From assembly GCF_045679555.1 (NCBI RefSeq), contig NC_092098.1, forward strand, positions 18,427,038 to 18,491,037: 64,000 bases of DNA, read 5' to 3'. Both the position numbers and the translations under genes were made by a program. The notes under the pieces were generated by a model. The model was not told where the DNA came from. It ran no database searches and saw only the letters and a program-made list of their open reading frames with translations. Positions within the stretch are counted from its first letter, which is position 1, and each line of letters opens with the position of its first letter. This DNA is from Salvelinus alpinus (Eukaryota; Chordata; Actinopteri; Salmoniformes; Salmonidae). Positions 33,956-48,900 of this stretch are shown here, in pieces.

Positions 33956-36900
33956 AATTCCCAATCTGGCCCTCAACCATCACGGTCACCTAATAATCCC
34001 CAGTTTACAATTGGCTCATTCATCCCCCTCCTCTCCCCTGTAACTATTCCCCAGGTCGTTGCTGCAAATGAGAACGTGTTCTCAGTCAACTTACCTGGTA
34101 AAATAACGGTTAAAAAAAAAGAAAAAAAAAAAAAAAAAAAGAAGGTCAGCTATTGGTAGATGGGTAAAAAAATAAAAGCTGACATTGTCTATTCCACTTT
34201 GGATGGTGTACCTCCACACCTAGTCACTACAAAGATAGAGGCGTCCTTCCTAACTCAGTTGCCGGAGAAGAAGGAAACCGCTCAGGGATTTCACCATGAA
34301 AGAGTTTAATGGCTGTGATAGGAGAAAACAGAGGATGGATCAACAACATTGTAGTTACTCCGCAATACTAAACTAAATGACACATTTTTTATTCCAGAAC
34401 ACGCATTCTGTTTGCACTAAAGTAAAACTGCAAAAAAATGTGGCAAAGAAATAAATGTATGTCCTGAATACAAAGCGTTATGTTTGGGGAAAATCCAACA
34501 CAACACATCACTAAGTACCACTCTTCATATTTTCAAGCATGGTGGTGTCTGCATGATGTTATGGGTATGCTTGTCATCGGCAAGGACTATGGAGTGTTTT
34601 TTAGGATAAAAATAAACTGAAAAGAACTAAGAACAGGCAAAGTCCTAGAAGAAAACCTGGTTCAGTCTGCTTTCCACCAGACACTGGGAGACAAATTTAC
34701 CTTTCAGCAGGACAATAACCTAAAACACAAGGCCAAATATACACTGGTGTTGGTTACCAAGATGACATTGAATGTTCCTGAGTGGCCTAGTTACAGTTCT
34801 GACTTAAATCAGATTGAAAATCTTTGGCAAGACTTGAAAATGGCTGTCTAGCAATGATCAACAACCAACTTGACAGAGCTTGAAGAATTTTTTAAAGAAT
34901 AATGGGCAAATATTGTACAATCCATGTGTGCAAAGCTCAGAGACTTACCCAGAAAGACTCACAGCTGTAATCACTGCCAAAGGTGATTCAAACATGTATT
35001 GACTCACGGGTGTGAATACTTATGTAAATCAGATATTCTGTATTTCATTTTCCATAAATTTGCTAAAATTTCAACAACAACAAAAAATCACGTTGTCATT
35101 ATGGGTTATTGTGTGTAGATGGGTGAGAAATATCAATTTAATCAATTTTGAATTCAGGCTGTAACACAACAAAATGTGGAATAAGTCAAGGGGTGTGAAC
35201 ACTTTCTGAAAGCATCATATCAACAATGGCAGTCTCAATGTATTATCCTCACTTACTTAACATGTTAATGGGTTTGTTTGTGGTCTCTTTTCATCACTCG
35301 GCTTGAAAATCCAAGGTTGAAATTGTATGCAACACCCTACACAATACTGTATATACAGTGGCTTGCAAAAGTATTCTCTCCCTTGGCATTTTTCCTATTT
35401 TGTTGCCTGACAAGCTGGAATTAAAATTGAGTTTTGGGGGGGTTTGTATCATTTGAATAACACAACATGCCTACCACTTTGAAGATCTTTAATTGTGAAA
35501 CAAACAAGAAATAATAAGAAAAAAACAGAAAGCTTGAGCGTGCATAACTCTTCACCCCCCCAAAGTCAATACTTTGTAGAGCCACCTTTTGCAGCAATTA
35601 CAGCTGCATGTCTCTTGGGGTATGTCTCTATAAGCTTGGCACATCTAGCCACTGGGATATTTGCCCATTCTTCAAGGCAAAACTGCTCCAGCTCCTTCAA
35701 GTTGGATGGGTTCCGCTGGTGTACAGCAATCTTTAAGTCATACCACAGATTCTCAATTGGATTGAGGTCTGGGCTTTGACTAGGCCATTCCAAGACATTT
35801 CAATGTTTCCCCTTAAACCACTCGAGTGTTGCTTTAGCAGTATGCTTAGGGTCATTGTCCTGCTGGAAGATGCACCTCCGTCCCAGTCTCACATCTCTGG
35901 AAGACTGAAACAGGTTTCCCCTCAAGAATTTCCCTGTATTTTGCACCATCCATCATTCCTTCAATTCTGACCAGTTTCCCAGTCCCTGCCGATGAAAAAC
36001 ATCCCCACAGCATGATACTGCCACCACCATAGTGGTATAGTAGGGGGATAGTGTGCTCGGGGTGATGAGAGGTGTTGGGTTTGGGCCAGACATAGCGTTT
36101 TCCTTGATGGCCAAAAAGCGACATTTTAGTCTCATCTGCCCAGAGTACCTTCTTCCATATGTTTGGGGAGTCTCCCACATGCCTTTTGGCGAACACCAAA
36201 CGTGTTGGCTTATTTTTTCTTTCAGCAATGGCTTTTTTCTGTCCATTCTTCCGTAAAGCCCAGCTCTGTGGAGTTTATGGCTTAAAGTGGTCCTATGGAC
36301 AGATACTCCAATCTCTACTGTGGAGCTTTGCAGCTCCTTCAGGGTTATCTTTGGTCTCTTTGTTGCCTCTCTGATTAATGCCCTCCTTGCCTGGACCGTG
36401 AGTTTTGGTGGGCGGCCCTCTCTTGGCAGGTTTGTTGTGGTGTCATATTCTTTCAATTTTTTTAATAACGGATTTAAAGGTGCTCCGTGGGATGTTCAAA
36501 GTTTCGGATATTTTTTTATAACCCAACCCTGATCTGTACTTCTCCACAACTTTGTCCCTGACCTGTTTGGAGAGCTCCTTGGTCTTTATGGTGCCGCTTG
36601 CTTGGTGGTGCCCCTTGCTTAGTGGTGTTGCAGACTCTGGGGCTTTTCAGAACAAGTGTATATATACTGAGATCATGTGACACTTAGATTGCACACAGGT
36701 GGACTTTATTGAACTAATTTTGTGACTTCTGAATGTAATTGGTTGCACCAGATCTTATTCATGGGCTTCGTAGCAAAGGGGGTGAATACATACGCACGCA
36801 CCACTTTTCCGTTTTTTATTTTGTAGAATAATTTTGAAACAAGCTATTTTTTGCAATTCACTTCACCAATTTGGACTATTTTGTGTATGTCCATTACATT

Positions 36901-39900
36901 GAAATCCAAGTAAAAATCTATTTAAATTACAGGTTGTAATGCAACAAAATAGGAAAACACCAAGGGGGATGAATACTTTTGCAAGGCACTGTATACAGGG
37001 CATTCAGAAAATATTTTTATTTTTTTCTCACACTTATTTACATAGGTATTCAGATGCTTTATTATGCGACTCGAAATTGAGCTCAGGTGCATCCTGTTTC
37101 CATTGATCATCCTTGGGATGTATCTACAACTTGATTGGAGTCCACCTGTGGTAAATTCAATTGATTGGTCATGACTCGGAAAGGCACCAACCTGTCTATA
37201 TAAGGTCCCACAGTTGACAGTGCATGTCAGAGCAAAACCAAGACATGAGGTCGAAGGAATTGTCCGTAGGGCACCGAGACGGCAGTATTGTGTCACAGAT
37301 CTGGGGAAGGGTACCAAAACATTTCTGCAGCATTGAAGGTTCCTCAAGAACACAGTGGCCTCCATCATTCTTAAATGTAAGAAGTTTGGACTCTTCCTAG
37401 AGCTGGCCGCCCGACCAAACTGAGCAATCAGGGGAGAAGGGCCTTGGTCAGGGAAGTGACCAAGAATCCGATGGTCACTCTGACAGAGCTCCAGAGTGAC
37501 AACCAGCACATGACAACCCGCTTGGAGTTTGCCAAAAGGCATCTAAAGGACTCTCAGACCATGAGAAACAAGATTCTCTGGTCTGATGAAACCAAGATTC
37601 AACTCTTTGGCCTGAATGCCAAGCGTCACGTCTGGAGGAAACCTGGCACCATACCTACGGTAAAACATGGTGGTGGCAGCATCATGCTTTGGGGATGTTT
37701 TTCAGCGGCAGGGACTGGGAGACTAGTCAGAATTGAGGGAAAGATGAACGGAGCAAACTACAGAGAGACCCTTGATGGAAACCTGCCCTAGAGTGCTCAG
37801 GACCTCAGACTGGGGCGACTTTCCAACAGGAAAATGACCCTAAGCACACAGCCAAGACGACGCAGGAGTGGCTTCGGGACAAGTTTCTGAATGTTCTTGT
37901 GAGTGGCCCAGCCAGAGACCGGACTTGAACCCGTTCTAACATCTCTGGAGAGACCTGAAAACAGCTGTGCACTCCCCATCCAAACTGACAGAGGTTGAGA
38001 GGATCTGCAGAGAAGAATGGGAGAAACTCCCCAAATACACGGGTGCCAAGCTTGTAGCGTCATACCCAAGAAGACTCAAGGCTGTAATCGCTGCCAAAGG
38101 TGTGTCAACAAAGTACATAGTAAAGAGTCTGAATACTTATGTAAATTAAATATTTCAATTTTTTTATTTTGCATAAATTTGCAATAAATTATAAAAACGT
38201 ATTTTGCTTTGTCATCATGAGGTATTGTGAGTAGACTGATGAGAAAACAAATCTATTTTATGAATTTTAGAATTAGGCTGTAATGTAACAAAATGTGTAA
38301 AAATTCAAGTGGTCTGAATACTTTCCGAATGCACTGTATATATAAAAGGTTGGAGAAGACACTATGAAAACCCTACACAAACATTACCCAATTAATTCTT
38401 CTACATAACAATCCGTGTGCACTTATACTGCATACCAGCTGGATTGTAAAGTAGGAAAGGTTTAAATTGCACATGGTAATCATGCAGATGGACGAACCAA
38501 CAGAGAAAATATTGAACTTCCGCTTTCATTTAAGAATAGAAAAAGAAAATGAAGGTGAATAAATCAAATGTAAATAGATTTGCAATACCATAGAAAATAC
38601 TTGCACAGCACATAACACAATATCTCAACCACACAGATTCAATATTGAGGAGTTTAGAACCTCCCTGCAGCATTGTGTAGCTCTACCCCATGGGCTAATA
38701 ATACTGACGTGGTGGAGAGGGCTTCCTTCACCCCACAGCTGCCTAGCAGAGGCAGGAAACAGATGCAACTATACCACATTCTGCTTTCCATCACTGATGG
38801 AAAAAACATGTTATCTTTTATTTTTGCAGTGCTACAATTATATTGTATTGTATTCTATGAGATGCAGTAGCCTACATGGATGATGAGAAAAATATATGAC
38901 TAACCATGTACCGAGTAGGCCTACAGATATCAATTCCTGGTACTAACTATTTTACAAGAGCTCAACCCAGTGGGCAAAATTGGTTAAAAAGACATCAGGC
39001 TTACCATGACTGCTGGACTTCACTACAAATTACATCAGTATGATGTCTCATGCATAGATTTTCTCAATTATAGCCAGGAGAGAATGTAGTCTGCAGATCA
39101 TATTTCTTTACTTCTTTGCCACTGACTGCAAACTTATTTTCCTGCTGCGTTGTTGTTATAAATTACAGTACATGGTCAAATCAAGGCTCTCCTTGGTAAA
39201 ATTAGATAGATGAAGGTCATTGCAAACCAAGTCATTATGAAACACAACCCAATGCTTTGAAGGTTGGTCATGTGTAATGAAATAATAACAAAATGCACTA
39301 ACTGTAAATCGCTCTGGATAAGCGCATCTGCTAAATGACTAAAATGTAAATGTAAACAGTCTCTCCTGTTCCATAGACTACGTTCACGGTAAGGAATCAT
39401 CTGTTGTTGTTAATTTGGAGGAACTACCCCTTTACCAAGCCACTTTTGGCTCCATGAATGAATGATCTGTTTATTTCATCCCTGATTGGAAAAGCTATGT
39501 TTTTCTCACAGAAAATGAGGACAGCACTTCAGCGAAGACATTCTGGCCAATCAGCCATCACAAAGGCATTCAGCAAACCAAAGGGCCACAGCAGGTCAGC
39601 CATATTAATAATGTCAAACCATATGTCTGTCTGTCTGTCTGTCTGCACACTTGTCTCCAGACTTGTTTTCCCTTTTTACTCATGCTACACTACATGACGT
39701 ATGTGTCACAGATCTGGGGAAGGGTACCAAAACATTTCTGCAGCATTGAAGGTTCCTCAAGAACACAGTGGCCTCCATCATTCTTAAACGTATGTGGACA
39801 CCTGCTTGTCGTACATCTCATTCCAAAATCACGGGCATTAATATGGAGTTGGTTCCCCCATTTGCTGCCATAACAGCCTCCACTCTTCTGGGAAGGCTTT

Positions 39901-42900
39901 CCACTAGATGTCGGAACATTGCTGCAGGGACTTGCTTCCATTCAGCCACAAGAGCATTAGGGAGGTAAGGCACTGATGTTGGGCGATTAGGCCTGGCTCG
40001 CAGTCGGCGTTACAATTCATCCCAAAGTTGTTCGATGGGGTAGAGGTGAGGGCTCTGTGCAGGCCAGTCAAGTTCTTCCACACCGATCTCGACAAACCAT
40101 TTCTGTATGGACCTCGCTTTGTGCATGGGGGCATTGTCATACTGAAACAGGAAAGGGCCTTCCCCAAACAGTTACCACAAAATTGGAAGCACAGAATCGT
40201 CATTGTATGCTGTAGCGTTAAAATTTCCCTTCACTGGAACTAACGGGCTTAGCCTGAACCATGAAAACATCCCCAGACCATTTGGGGCAGGTAGCATTCT
40301 CCTGGCATCCGCCAAACACAGATTCATCCATCAGACTGCCAGATGGTGAATCGTTGGTTCATCACTCCAGAGTCCAGTGGCGGTGAGCTTTACACCACTC
40401 CAGCCGACACTTGGCATTGTGCATGGTGATCTTAGGTTTGTGTGCGGCTGCTCGGCCATGGAAACCCATTTCATTAAGCTCCCGATGAACAGTTATTGTG
40501 CTGACATTTCTTCCAGAGGCAGTTTGGAACTCGGTAGTGAGTCTTGCAACCGAGGACAGATGATTTTTACACGCTACGCACTTCAGCACTCAGCGGTCCC
40601 ATACTGTGAGCTTGTGTGGCCTACCACTTCCCAGCTGAGCTGTTGTTTCTCCTAGACGTTTCCACTTCACAATAACAGCACTTACAGTTGACCGTGGCAG
40701 CTCTAGCAAGGCAGAAATTTTATGAACTGACTTGTTGGAAAGGTGGCCTCCTATGACTGTGCCACGTTGAAAGTCACTGAGCTCTTCAGTAAGGCCATTT
40801 TACTGCCAATATTTGTCTATGGAGATTGCATTTCTGTGTGCTCAATTTTATACACCTGTCAGCAATGGGTGTGGCTGAAATAGTCGAAGGGGTGTCCACA
40901 TACTTTTGTATATATAGTGTTTGTTTTCATAGCTCAATTTTTTCTCATGTCAGTGACTGATTGTGTTTAATCATGGTTCAGCCATAATAACTGTCTCATC
41001 TGACAGAAAAATGTAAGTTTTTCCAGCAATTGTAATTGTTCAGTGATACAATATTTGTATTACTGTCAGCTTTGCACAGGCCCTGTCGCTGCATTTACCA
41101 AGAAAGCAAACTAGAAGCAGACTGGTGACAGGCTTATGTTGTCATGAGTTATTGAACGACATTATGCCATACTGGATATGATATGGTACAGTATATTTTG
41201 TCAGTGTACAGCATAAGAATGCATATGCTCCATATGACCATAGCCACGGGAAGTAGGAGTGCTGAGGGTGCTGCAGTACCCCCTAAAACATGCAATTATT
41301 ATTATTATTTTATTTATTTTTTTCTCCAAAAAGTAGTGCACTGGGCCTTTACTAGTCCTGTATTAGTGGACTGATATAAATGTCTGTAGCACCGGCAAAC
41401 ATTTTTTAAATCCCCCCCACAATTACTTCCTGCGGCTATACGACCTATGGATAGCCTATGGATGTGGTTTTCTATTCTCTCATTTTAATCTATTTAGTTT
41501 TTCCAATGACGTTTGTACTGCTCTTGAGCTGTGGAAGGGCTAGCATTTTGTTTCCATGTTTGAACCTCTCTTCTCCAAGCCCTGCTCTAGCTCACTGTCT
41601 CAATGACGCATAACGCACACGGCACTCCACAGTCCCAAGGTCTTTAGTGCTGCCATCTGCAAAGAATTCCTGCCTTTATTTGGTCTCAGAGCTTCTCTAT
41701 CATGGTAACAGCAGCTAAATAGTGAGGAGTAACAAAAACAACCCCTGTGAAATACGGCCTGTGGGGCTCTTGCCATCTCGGATTAGCTCCTACAAAAAAA
41801 ATGAAGATAATTTAGTCTCCATCTACCTTTTGGTTGGCTTTGTTTACAAAAGATCACTATTAATCGACACTTAATTCTGTAGACATCTAGATTCCCTCCC
41901 TCACTGTGCCCTTTTTTGTCTCATAGTCATGAACACTGTAGTACATGATTCTGCATTTGCAGCAACGATCATAGAGATTTCAACATTGATACTAACTCAA
42001 TCATTGTCATTTGACACCTTTGTGTATGTGCTGGTAGTCCCAGGTGGTACTGGTAGCTCCGTTGTAGTCACTGGCATAGGACACACCCTGCACAAGCTTT
42101 TGGGGGCCCAGATAGCATATGAACACGTCATAAACCATTTTTATTTTTTTTGAATGACAGGAAATTAGCTTAGGGATTCTTTAAAGTCTGGACAATCCTT
42201 GTCCGGCAGGAGAACTTTATTTGTATAATTGAAAAAATATTTTGTTGCCTTATTTGAGCTTAACATTTACAGTTAGGGGAATTTTATTGGGAAAATATTT
42301 GTTTTGGGAATTTTCAAAATACTTTCAATATTATTGATTTCCTTGTCAGCTTTATGCTTCGAATTACCCTTGTCCGGAGCAAAGGATCCAAATTTCTAAC
42401 TCTTCAAAAAAGTGTTAAAGTGTAATTTCTTGCAATAGCCCTCTGTAACTTTAAAGAATATTTCTCTTAAAACTGTGATTGTAATGTTCTTCGTCGGGCG
42501 AAAGAGAGGAGGACCAAAATGCAGCGTGATGATTATCCATTTTAATAGAATACTTTAAACAACAAACAAAAACAATAAACCGACAAAATGAACGAAGACG
42601 AAACAGTCCCGTAACGTGAACACAGAACACAGAAACACAGTAACAGGAACAATCACCCACAACCCATAAAGACAAAACAGGATACCTAAATATGGCTCCC
42701 AATCAGAGACAACGACTAACACCTGCCTCTGATTGAGAACCATATCAGGCCAAACACATAGAAACAGACAAACTAGACATACAACATAAAATGCCCACTC
42801 ATATCACACCCTGACCAAACAAAACATAGAAACAAACAACGCAAACTATGGTCAGGGCGTGACAGTACCCCCCACCCCCAAGGTGCGGACTAAACCTAAA

Positions 42901-45900
42901 CCTAAAGGGGAGGGTCTGGGTGGGCATCTGTCCGCGGTGGCGGCTCTGGCGCGGGACGTGGACCCCACTCCACCATAGTCATTGCCCTCTTCATTGGCCT
43001 CTTTAGAGCGGCGACCCTCGCCTCCGACCTTGGACCGAGGACCCTAATAAAAGGCCCCACTGGACTGAGGAGCGCCTCTGGACTGAGGGACGCCTCTGGA
43101 CTGAGGGGCAGCTCCGGACTGAGGGGCAGCTCCGGACTGAGGGGCAGCTCCGGACTGAGGGGCAGCTCAGGACTGATGGGCAGCTCCGGACTGAGGGGCA
43201 GCTCCGGACTGAATGGCAGCTCCGGACTGAGGGGCAGCTCCTGACTGAAGGGCGGCTCTGGCGGCTCCTGACTGACGGGCGGCTCTGGTGGCTCCTGACT
43301 GATGGGCGGCTCTGGCGGCTCCTGACTGACGGGCGGCTCTGGCGGCTCCTGACTGACGGGCGGCTCTGGCGGCTCCTGACTGACGGGCGGCTCAGGCGGC
43401 GCTGGACAGACGTGCGGCTCATGCGGCGCTGGACAGACGAGCGGCTCAGGCGGCGCTGGACAGACGGACAGCTCAGGCGGCGCTGGACAGGAGGACGGCT
43501 CAGGCGGCGCTGGACAGGAGGACGGCTCAGGCGGCGCTGGACAGGAGGGCGGCTCAGGCGGCGCTGGACAGGAGGGCGGCTCAGGCCTGCCAAGGCGCAC
43601 TGTAGGCCTGGTGCGTGGTGCCGGAACTGGTGGTACCGGGCTGGGGACACGCACCACTGGGCGAGTGCAGGGAGCAGGAACAGGGCATACTGGACCCTGG
43701 AAGCGCACTGTAGGCCTGGTACGTGGTGCCGGAACTGGTGGCCTGGTACGTGGAGGAGGCACCGGATAGACCGGACCGTGGAGGCGCACTGCTGGTCTCG
43801 AGCACCGAGCCTGCCCAACCCTACCTGGCTGAATGCTCTCCGTAGCCATGCCAGTGCGGTGAGGTGGAATAGGCCGCACTGGGCTGTGCTGGCGAACCGG
43901 AGACACCATGCGTAGGGCTGGTGCCATGTACCCAGGCCCGAGGAGACCAGATGCGTAGAGCCGGCTTCATGGCACCTGGCTCGATGCCCACTCTAGCCCG
44001 GCCGATACGAGGCGCTGCTATGTACCGCATCGGGCTATGCACACGTACTGGAGACACCATGCGGATCTCCGCATAACACGGTGCCTGCCCGGACCATCTC
44101 TCTCCACGGTAAGCACGGGAAGTTGGCTCAGGTCTCCTACCTGACTTAGCCACACTCCCCGTGTGCCTCCCCCAATACATTTTTGGGGCTGCCTCTCTGG
44201 CTTCCAGCCGCGCTTTCGTGCTGCTTCCTCATACCACCGCCTCTCGGCTTTAGCTGCCTCCAGCTCTTCACGAGGGCGGCGATATTCTCCAGCCTGTGCC
44301 CAGGGTCCCTTGCCGTCCAGAATCTCCTCCCAGGTCCAGGAGTCCTGCGATTTCGGCCGGTGCTGCTGCTGCTGCTGCTGCTGCTGCCCGTTACCACGCT
44401 GCTTGGTCCTTTGGTGGTGGGTGATTCTGTAACGTTCTTCGTCGGGCGAAAGAGAGGAGGACCAAAATGCAGCGTGATGATTATCCATTTTAATAGAATA
44501 CTTTAAACAACGAACAAAAACAATAAACCGAAAAAATGAACGAAGACGAAACAGTCCCGTAACGTGAACACAGAACACAGAAACACAGTAACAGGAACAA
44601 TCACCCACAACCCATAAAGACAAAACAGGCTACCTAAATATGGCTCCCAATCAGAGACAACGACTAACACCTGCCTCTGATTGAGAACCATATCAGGCCA
44701 AACACATAGAAACAGTCAAACTAGACATACAACATAGAATGCCCACTCATATCACACCCTGACCAAACAAAACATAGAAACAAACAATGCAAACTATGGT
44801 CAGGGCGTGACAGTGATTCCTAAAAGATTTGTCCAGAGATTTGGTCAACTCAATATATTAATAACTTAACAGTATATGCATTGATTTTAATTTGACTCAA
44901 TTGATCTCAAAACCCACATTGCTAAATGTGAAAAATCCTGTTAACTCTTCATTGATTGATTTAATTCTTACTAATAACCCCCATAAATATTTGTCTCGTG
45001 GAGTATTTGCATATGATCTCAGTGATCATTGTCCCATTGTATGTATTAGAGATACAAAACAGCAAAATACTAATCATCATTTAATTAAGAAGATACATAT
45101 TAAAAAGTTTGTTGAACTGATTTAGCCACTATTTCCTGTATTCCTGACCCTGAGTTGGCTCTAGAAAATATATCTTCCATATTTATTCATCCGGCAGATA
45201 AACACGCCCCTTTGAAACAATTCAGAGTCAAAGATAGATCGAACCCTTGGTTTTCTTCTGAATTTTCTGAGCTCATTCAGAGGAGAAATCAGGCCTGATT
45301 TTCTGTCCAGCGCCGCCTGAGCCATAGCAAGAAAAACTGACTGTAGTGGACTGGCAATCTTTCAGACAATTAAGAAAGGGAAAGGGAAAGGGGGATACCT
45401 AGTCAGTTGTACAATTGAATGCCTTCAACTGAAATGCGTCTTCCGCCTTAATCGACATCCACGTCTTCGGCGCCCGGGGAAAAGTGGTTTAACTGCCTTG
45501 CTTAGGGGCAGAACGACAGATTTTTACCTTGTCAGCTCGGGGATTCGATCCAGCAACCTTTCGGTTACAGGCCCAACGCTCTAAACAGATGTTAAAAATT
45601 TTGGAAAACAGTAAATGCACTTTAACCTGTTGGGGACCAGGAGGTGCTATTTTCACTTTTGGGGAAAATCGTATGATTTTTAAACGGCCTCGTACTCAAT
45701 TCTTGCTCGTACAATATGCATATTATTATTACTATTGGATAGAAAACAGTCTCTAGTTTCTAAAAACGTTTGAATTATTTCTCTAAGTGAAACAGAACTC
45801 CTTTTACATACCATTTCCTAACCGGAAGTGAGATTTCCAAAAGCGAACTCTCTCTTCAGGAGCTTGTCTATAAAAGGGCATGTCACTTATGACTGTAGAA

Positions 45901-48900
45901 ACACGTCATACGCCTTCGCCTGGGTGTCATGCGGAAGTGAGAGAAAAAATCAGTTGATTATCTCGACCAGGGACTGAACACAACGTCTTGGACTGAGACG
46001 TGCGCACTTTTATTTATTTCCTGGGCGCGAAGTCTGACCTGTACTCGGCTCATTGAAGAACCTTTTTAAAGGTGAATATGATCTCTGGCTTCGATTTTCT
46101 TTGATACATGTCACAATATCATCTAAAAGTATGTTTTTTCAATATAGTTTAATTATATTATTGAAATTTATTCTGGACTTTAGACGTGATGCGACGCAAG
46201 AATTGGTTCAAGAACGAGAGGCTAGCAATGCTAGCTAATGGTGCTTGCTAATTCTGAGGGAAATCGTTCGTTATGGATCCAAATAAAGTCGGTTCTGAAC
46301 AAAGGACCCCTTGGAGAACATTCTGATGGAAGATCCACAAAGATAAGGACCCAATTTGGGATGCTTTTTCATATATATCTGTCGAACTGTGCTATGCTAC
46401 CGTTTGACTAGAAGCAATGCTGCTGTGTGCTAGCTATTGTAGTAAGCTAATATAACGATATATTGTGTTTTCGCTGTAAAACACTTCAAAAATCGGAAAT
46501 ATTGGCTCTGTTCACAAGATCTTATTCTTTCATTAGCTATCCACCATATATTGTTCTGAAATGTTTTATGATGTGTAATTAGTAGTTGACGTTGGTGTCT
46601 GTATTTTCTCTGGCTACTGCCGTGCGATTTCTGACTGTAGCTGTGATGGTGGCTATGATGGTAGCAGTAATGTAAAACTGATTTATAGCTAAAATATGCA
46701 CATTTTTCGAACAAAACATAGATTTATTGTGTAACATGTTATAGGACTGTCATCTGAGGGAGTTTTTTCTAGGTTATTTAGGTTGGTTCTAGGTTGGTTC
46801 TAGGTTAGTTAGGTTAGCTACTTGCATGCTACCGTTGCTGTGAAAAACTGTCTGTCTGTCTTTTGTATTTGGTGGTGAACTAACATAAATATATGTGGTG
46901 TTTTCGCTGTAAAACACTTCAACAATCGGAAATATTGTCTGTATTCACAAGATATTTGTCTTTCATTAGCTATCCACCATATATTTGTCTGAAATGTTTT
47001 ATGATGTGTAATTAGGTAGTTGGTGTCTGTATTTACTCTGGCTACTCCCGTGCGATTTCTGACTGTAGCTATTATGGTAGCAGTAATGTAAAACTGATTT
47101 ATAGCTAAAATATGCAATTTCTTTGAACAAAACATAGATTTATTGTGTAACATGTTATAGGACTGTCATCTGAGGTAGTTTTTTCTAGGTTATTTAGGTT
47201 GGTTCTAGGTTAGTTAGGTTGGCTTGTGCATGCTACCTGCAGCCTACTTGTGCTGTGAAAAATGTCTGTGTCTTTTTTTATTTGGTGGTGACCTAACATA
47301 AATATATGTGGTGTTTTCTCTGTAAAACATTTTAAAAAATCGGACATGTTGGATGGATTGACAAGATGTTTATCTTTCAAATGCTGTATTGGACTTGTTA
47401 ATGTGTGAAAGTTAAATATTTCAATTTTGTTTTTTGAATTTGCCGCTCTGCCTTTTCAATGGAATGTGGGAGGAGTGCCGCTAGCGGCACCCCTGGCCTC
47501 AACAGGTTTTAATGTCCAAATTCTTCTTCTTCCCTGCCTAAGCAAGTTCTGTCTGACTCTGGCATCACAACTGAGAAGAATGTTATAAGTGTTGCTTTTA
47601 ATCATTGTTTTATCTCTGCAGGCTTTTTTATTTTTAATTTGTCAGTCAATCAACTGCTCTTCCCTCTGCCAGCCTCTAGCTGACTCCATGGTTAACCTGT
47701 CAACCTCTAGCGAATCTCTGTTTTTATTTCAACAATTTACTATATGTGATGTGCTAGATGCGGGAGCTGATATGCTTGATCCATTTTGCAGCTCTCTGCC
47801 TCCCTTATTGCTGAATCATTAACCCATATATTTAACCTGACGATTATATCTGGTACTATCGCCAAGGTTTGGAAGGTGGCCCGTGTACTCCCCCTTCACA
47901 AAGAAAAGGTGGTGACCCTTGTGTCCTAAATAATTATTGGCCTATTTCTAAACGTTCTTGCCTAGCTAAAATATTTGTATTCTTGATTAATTCTCAGCTA
48001 AGAACTTTCTTATCTTTAAAATGTAATCTAAATGTACATCAGTCAGGTTGTAGACCAGGTCATAGCCCTATCTCTGTTGCATCCTTAGTTATTGTCACAT
48101 GGAATGATGCTGGAGAGACGAAGCAGGTACAGGGAGTCAAACATTTAATAAATAACGGACATGGAACGAGACAGGAACAGCGTCAGCAAACAAGTAACAC
48201 AAACAAAAGTAAATCAATGCAGAAGCGGGGAACAGAGCTGGGGAACTGACAAATATAGGGGAGGTAATAACAGGTGAGTCCAATATCGCTGATGCATGTG
48301 ACGAGGGAAGGCAGGTGTGCGTAATGGATGATAAGAGTGCGTGATGCAGGGCAGTCTGGTGCCCTTAAGCGCTGGGAGGGGGGGAGTGGGAGCAGACGTG
48401 ACAGTACCCCCCCTCCCCCCTCTTGGGGCGCCACCCAGAGTCCCACCTGGGCGAACCGGCTGAGACCTGGGCGCTGGGCAAGCCGGTTGGGGCGTGGGAG
48501 CCCAACGAACCGGCTGAGGTAAGATGCCTGTCAATCCCGCTGCAGAGAGGGAGCCTGAAGATCCGGTGGAGTGTGACGTGGGATGGGAAGCTGCCGAGCC
48601 AACCGAGGCAAAGAAACCTCTCGAGCCAGCCAGGGCGTGAAAGCTTGACGGGCTGGCTTAGGCACCCCCGGTTCCATCGGCGGCGGAATCCACCCCAATG
48701 TCACCAACAAAACAAAAAACAAACAAAAAAAACTCCTGGACCGGCTGGGCGAACAAGAACTGACGATCCGGCTGAGGCCCAACGTGGGATGGGCGCCACC
48801 AGAGCCAACCGGGGCAAGGAAACCTCTCGAGCCAGCTAGGGTGTGGAAGCCCGACGAGCTGGCTAGGCACCCCCGGTTCCATCGGTGGCGACCCAGAGCC

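Larger units (their letters stand above)
42480..44812 (-). mobile_element. Non-autonomous LTR retroelement 'B' with proline-rich repeat ORF
   Basis: Direct LTRs 42480-42864 and 44428-44812 (385 bp each, about seven differences), tgtaa...cgtgaca. Perfect 5-bp duplication gtgat (42475-42479 and 44813-44817). Purine tract (complement of gtacccccca) at 42865. The LTR sequence is largely different from element A, but the internal ORF is homologous. No gag or pol. Confidence 0.9.
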
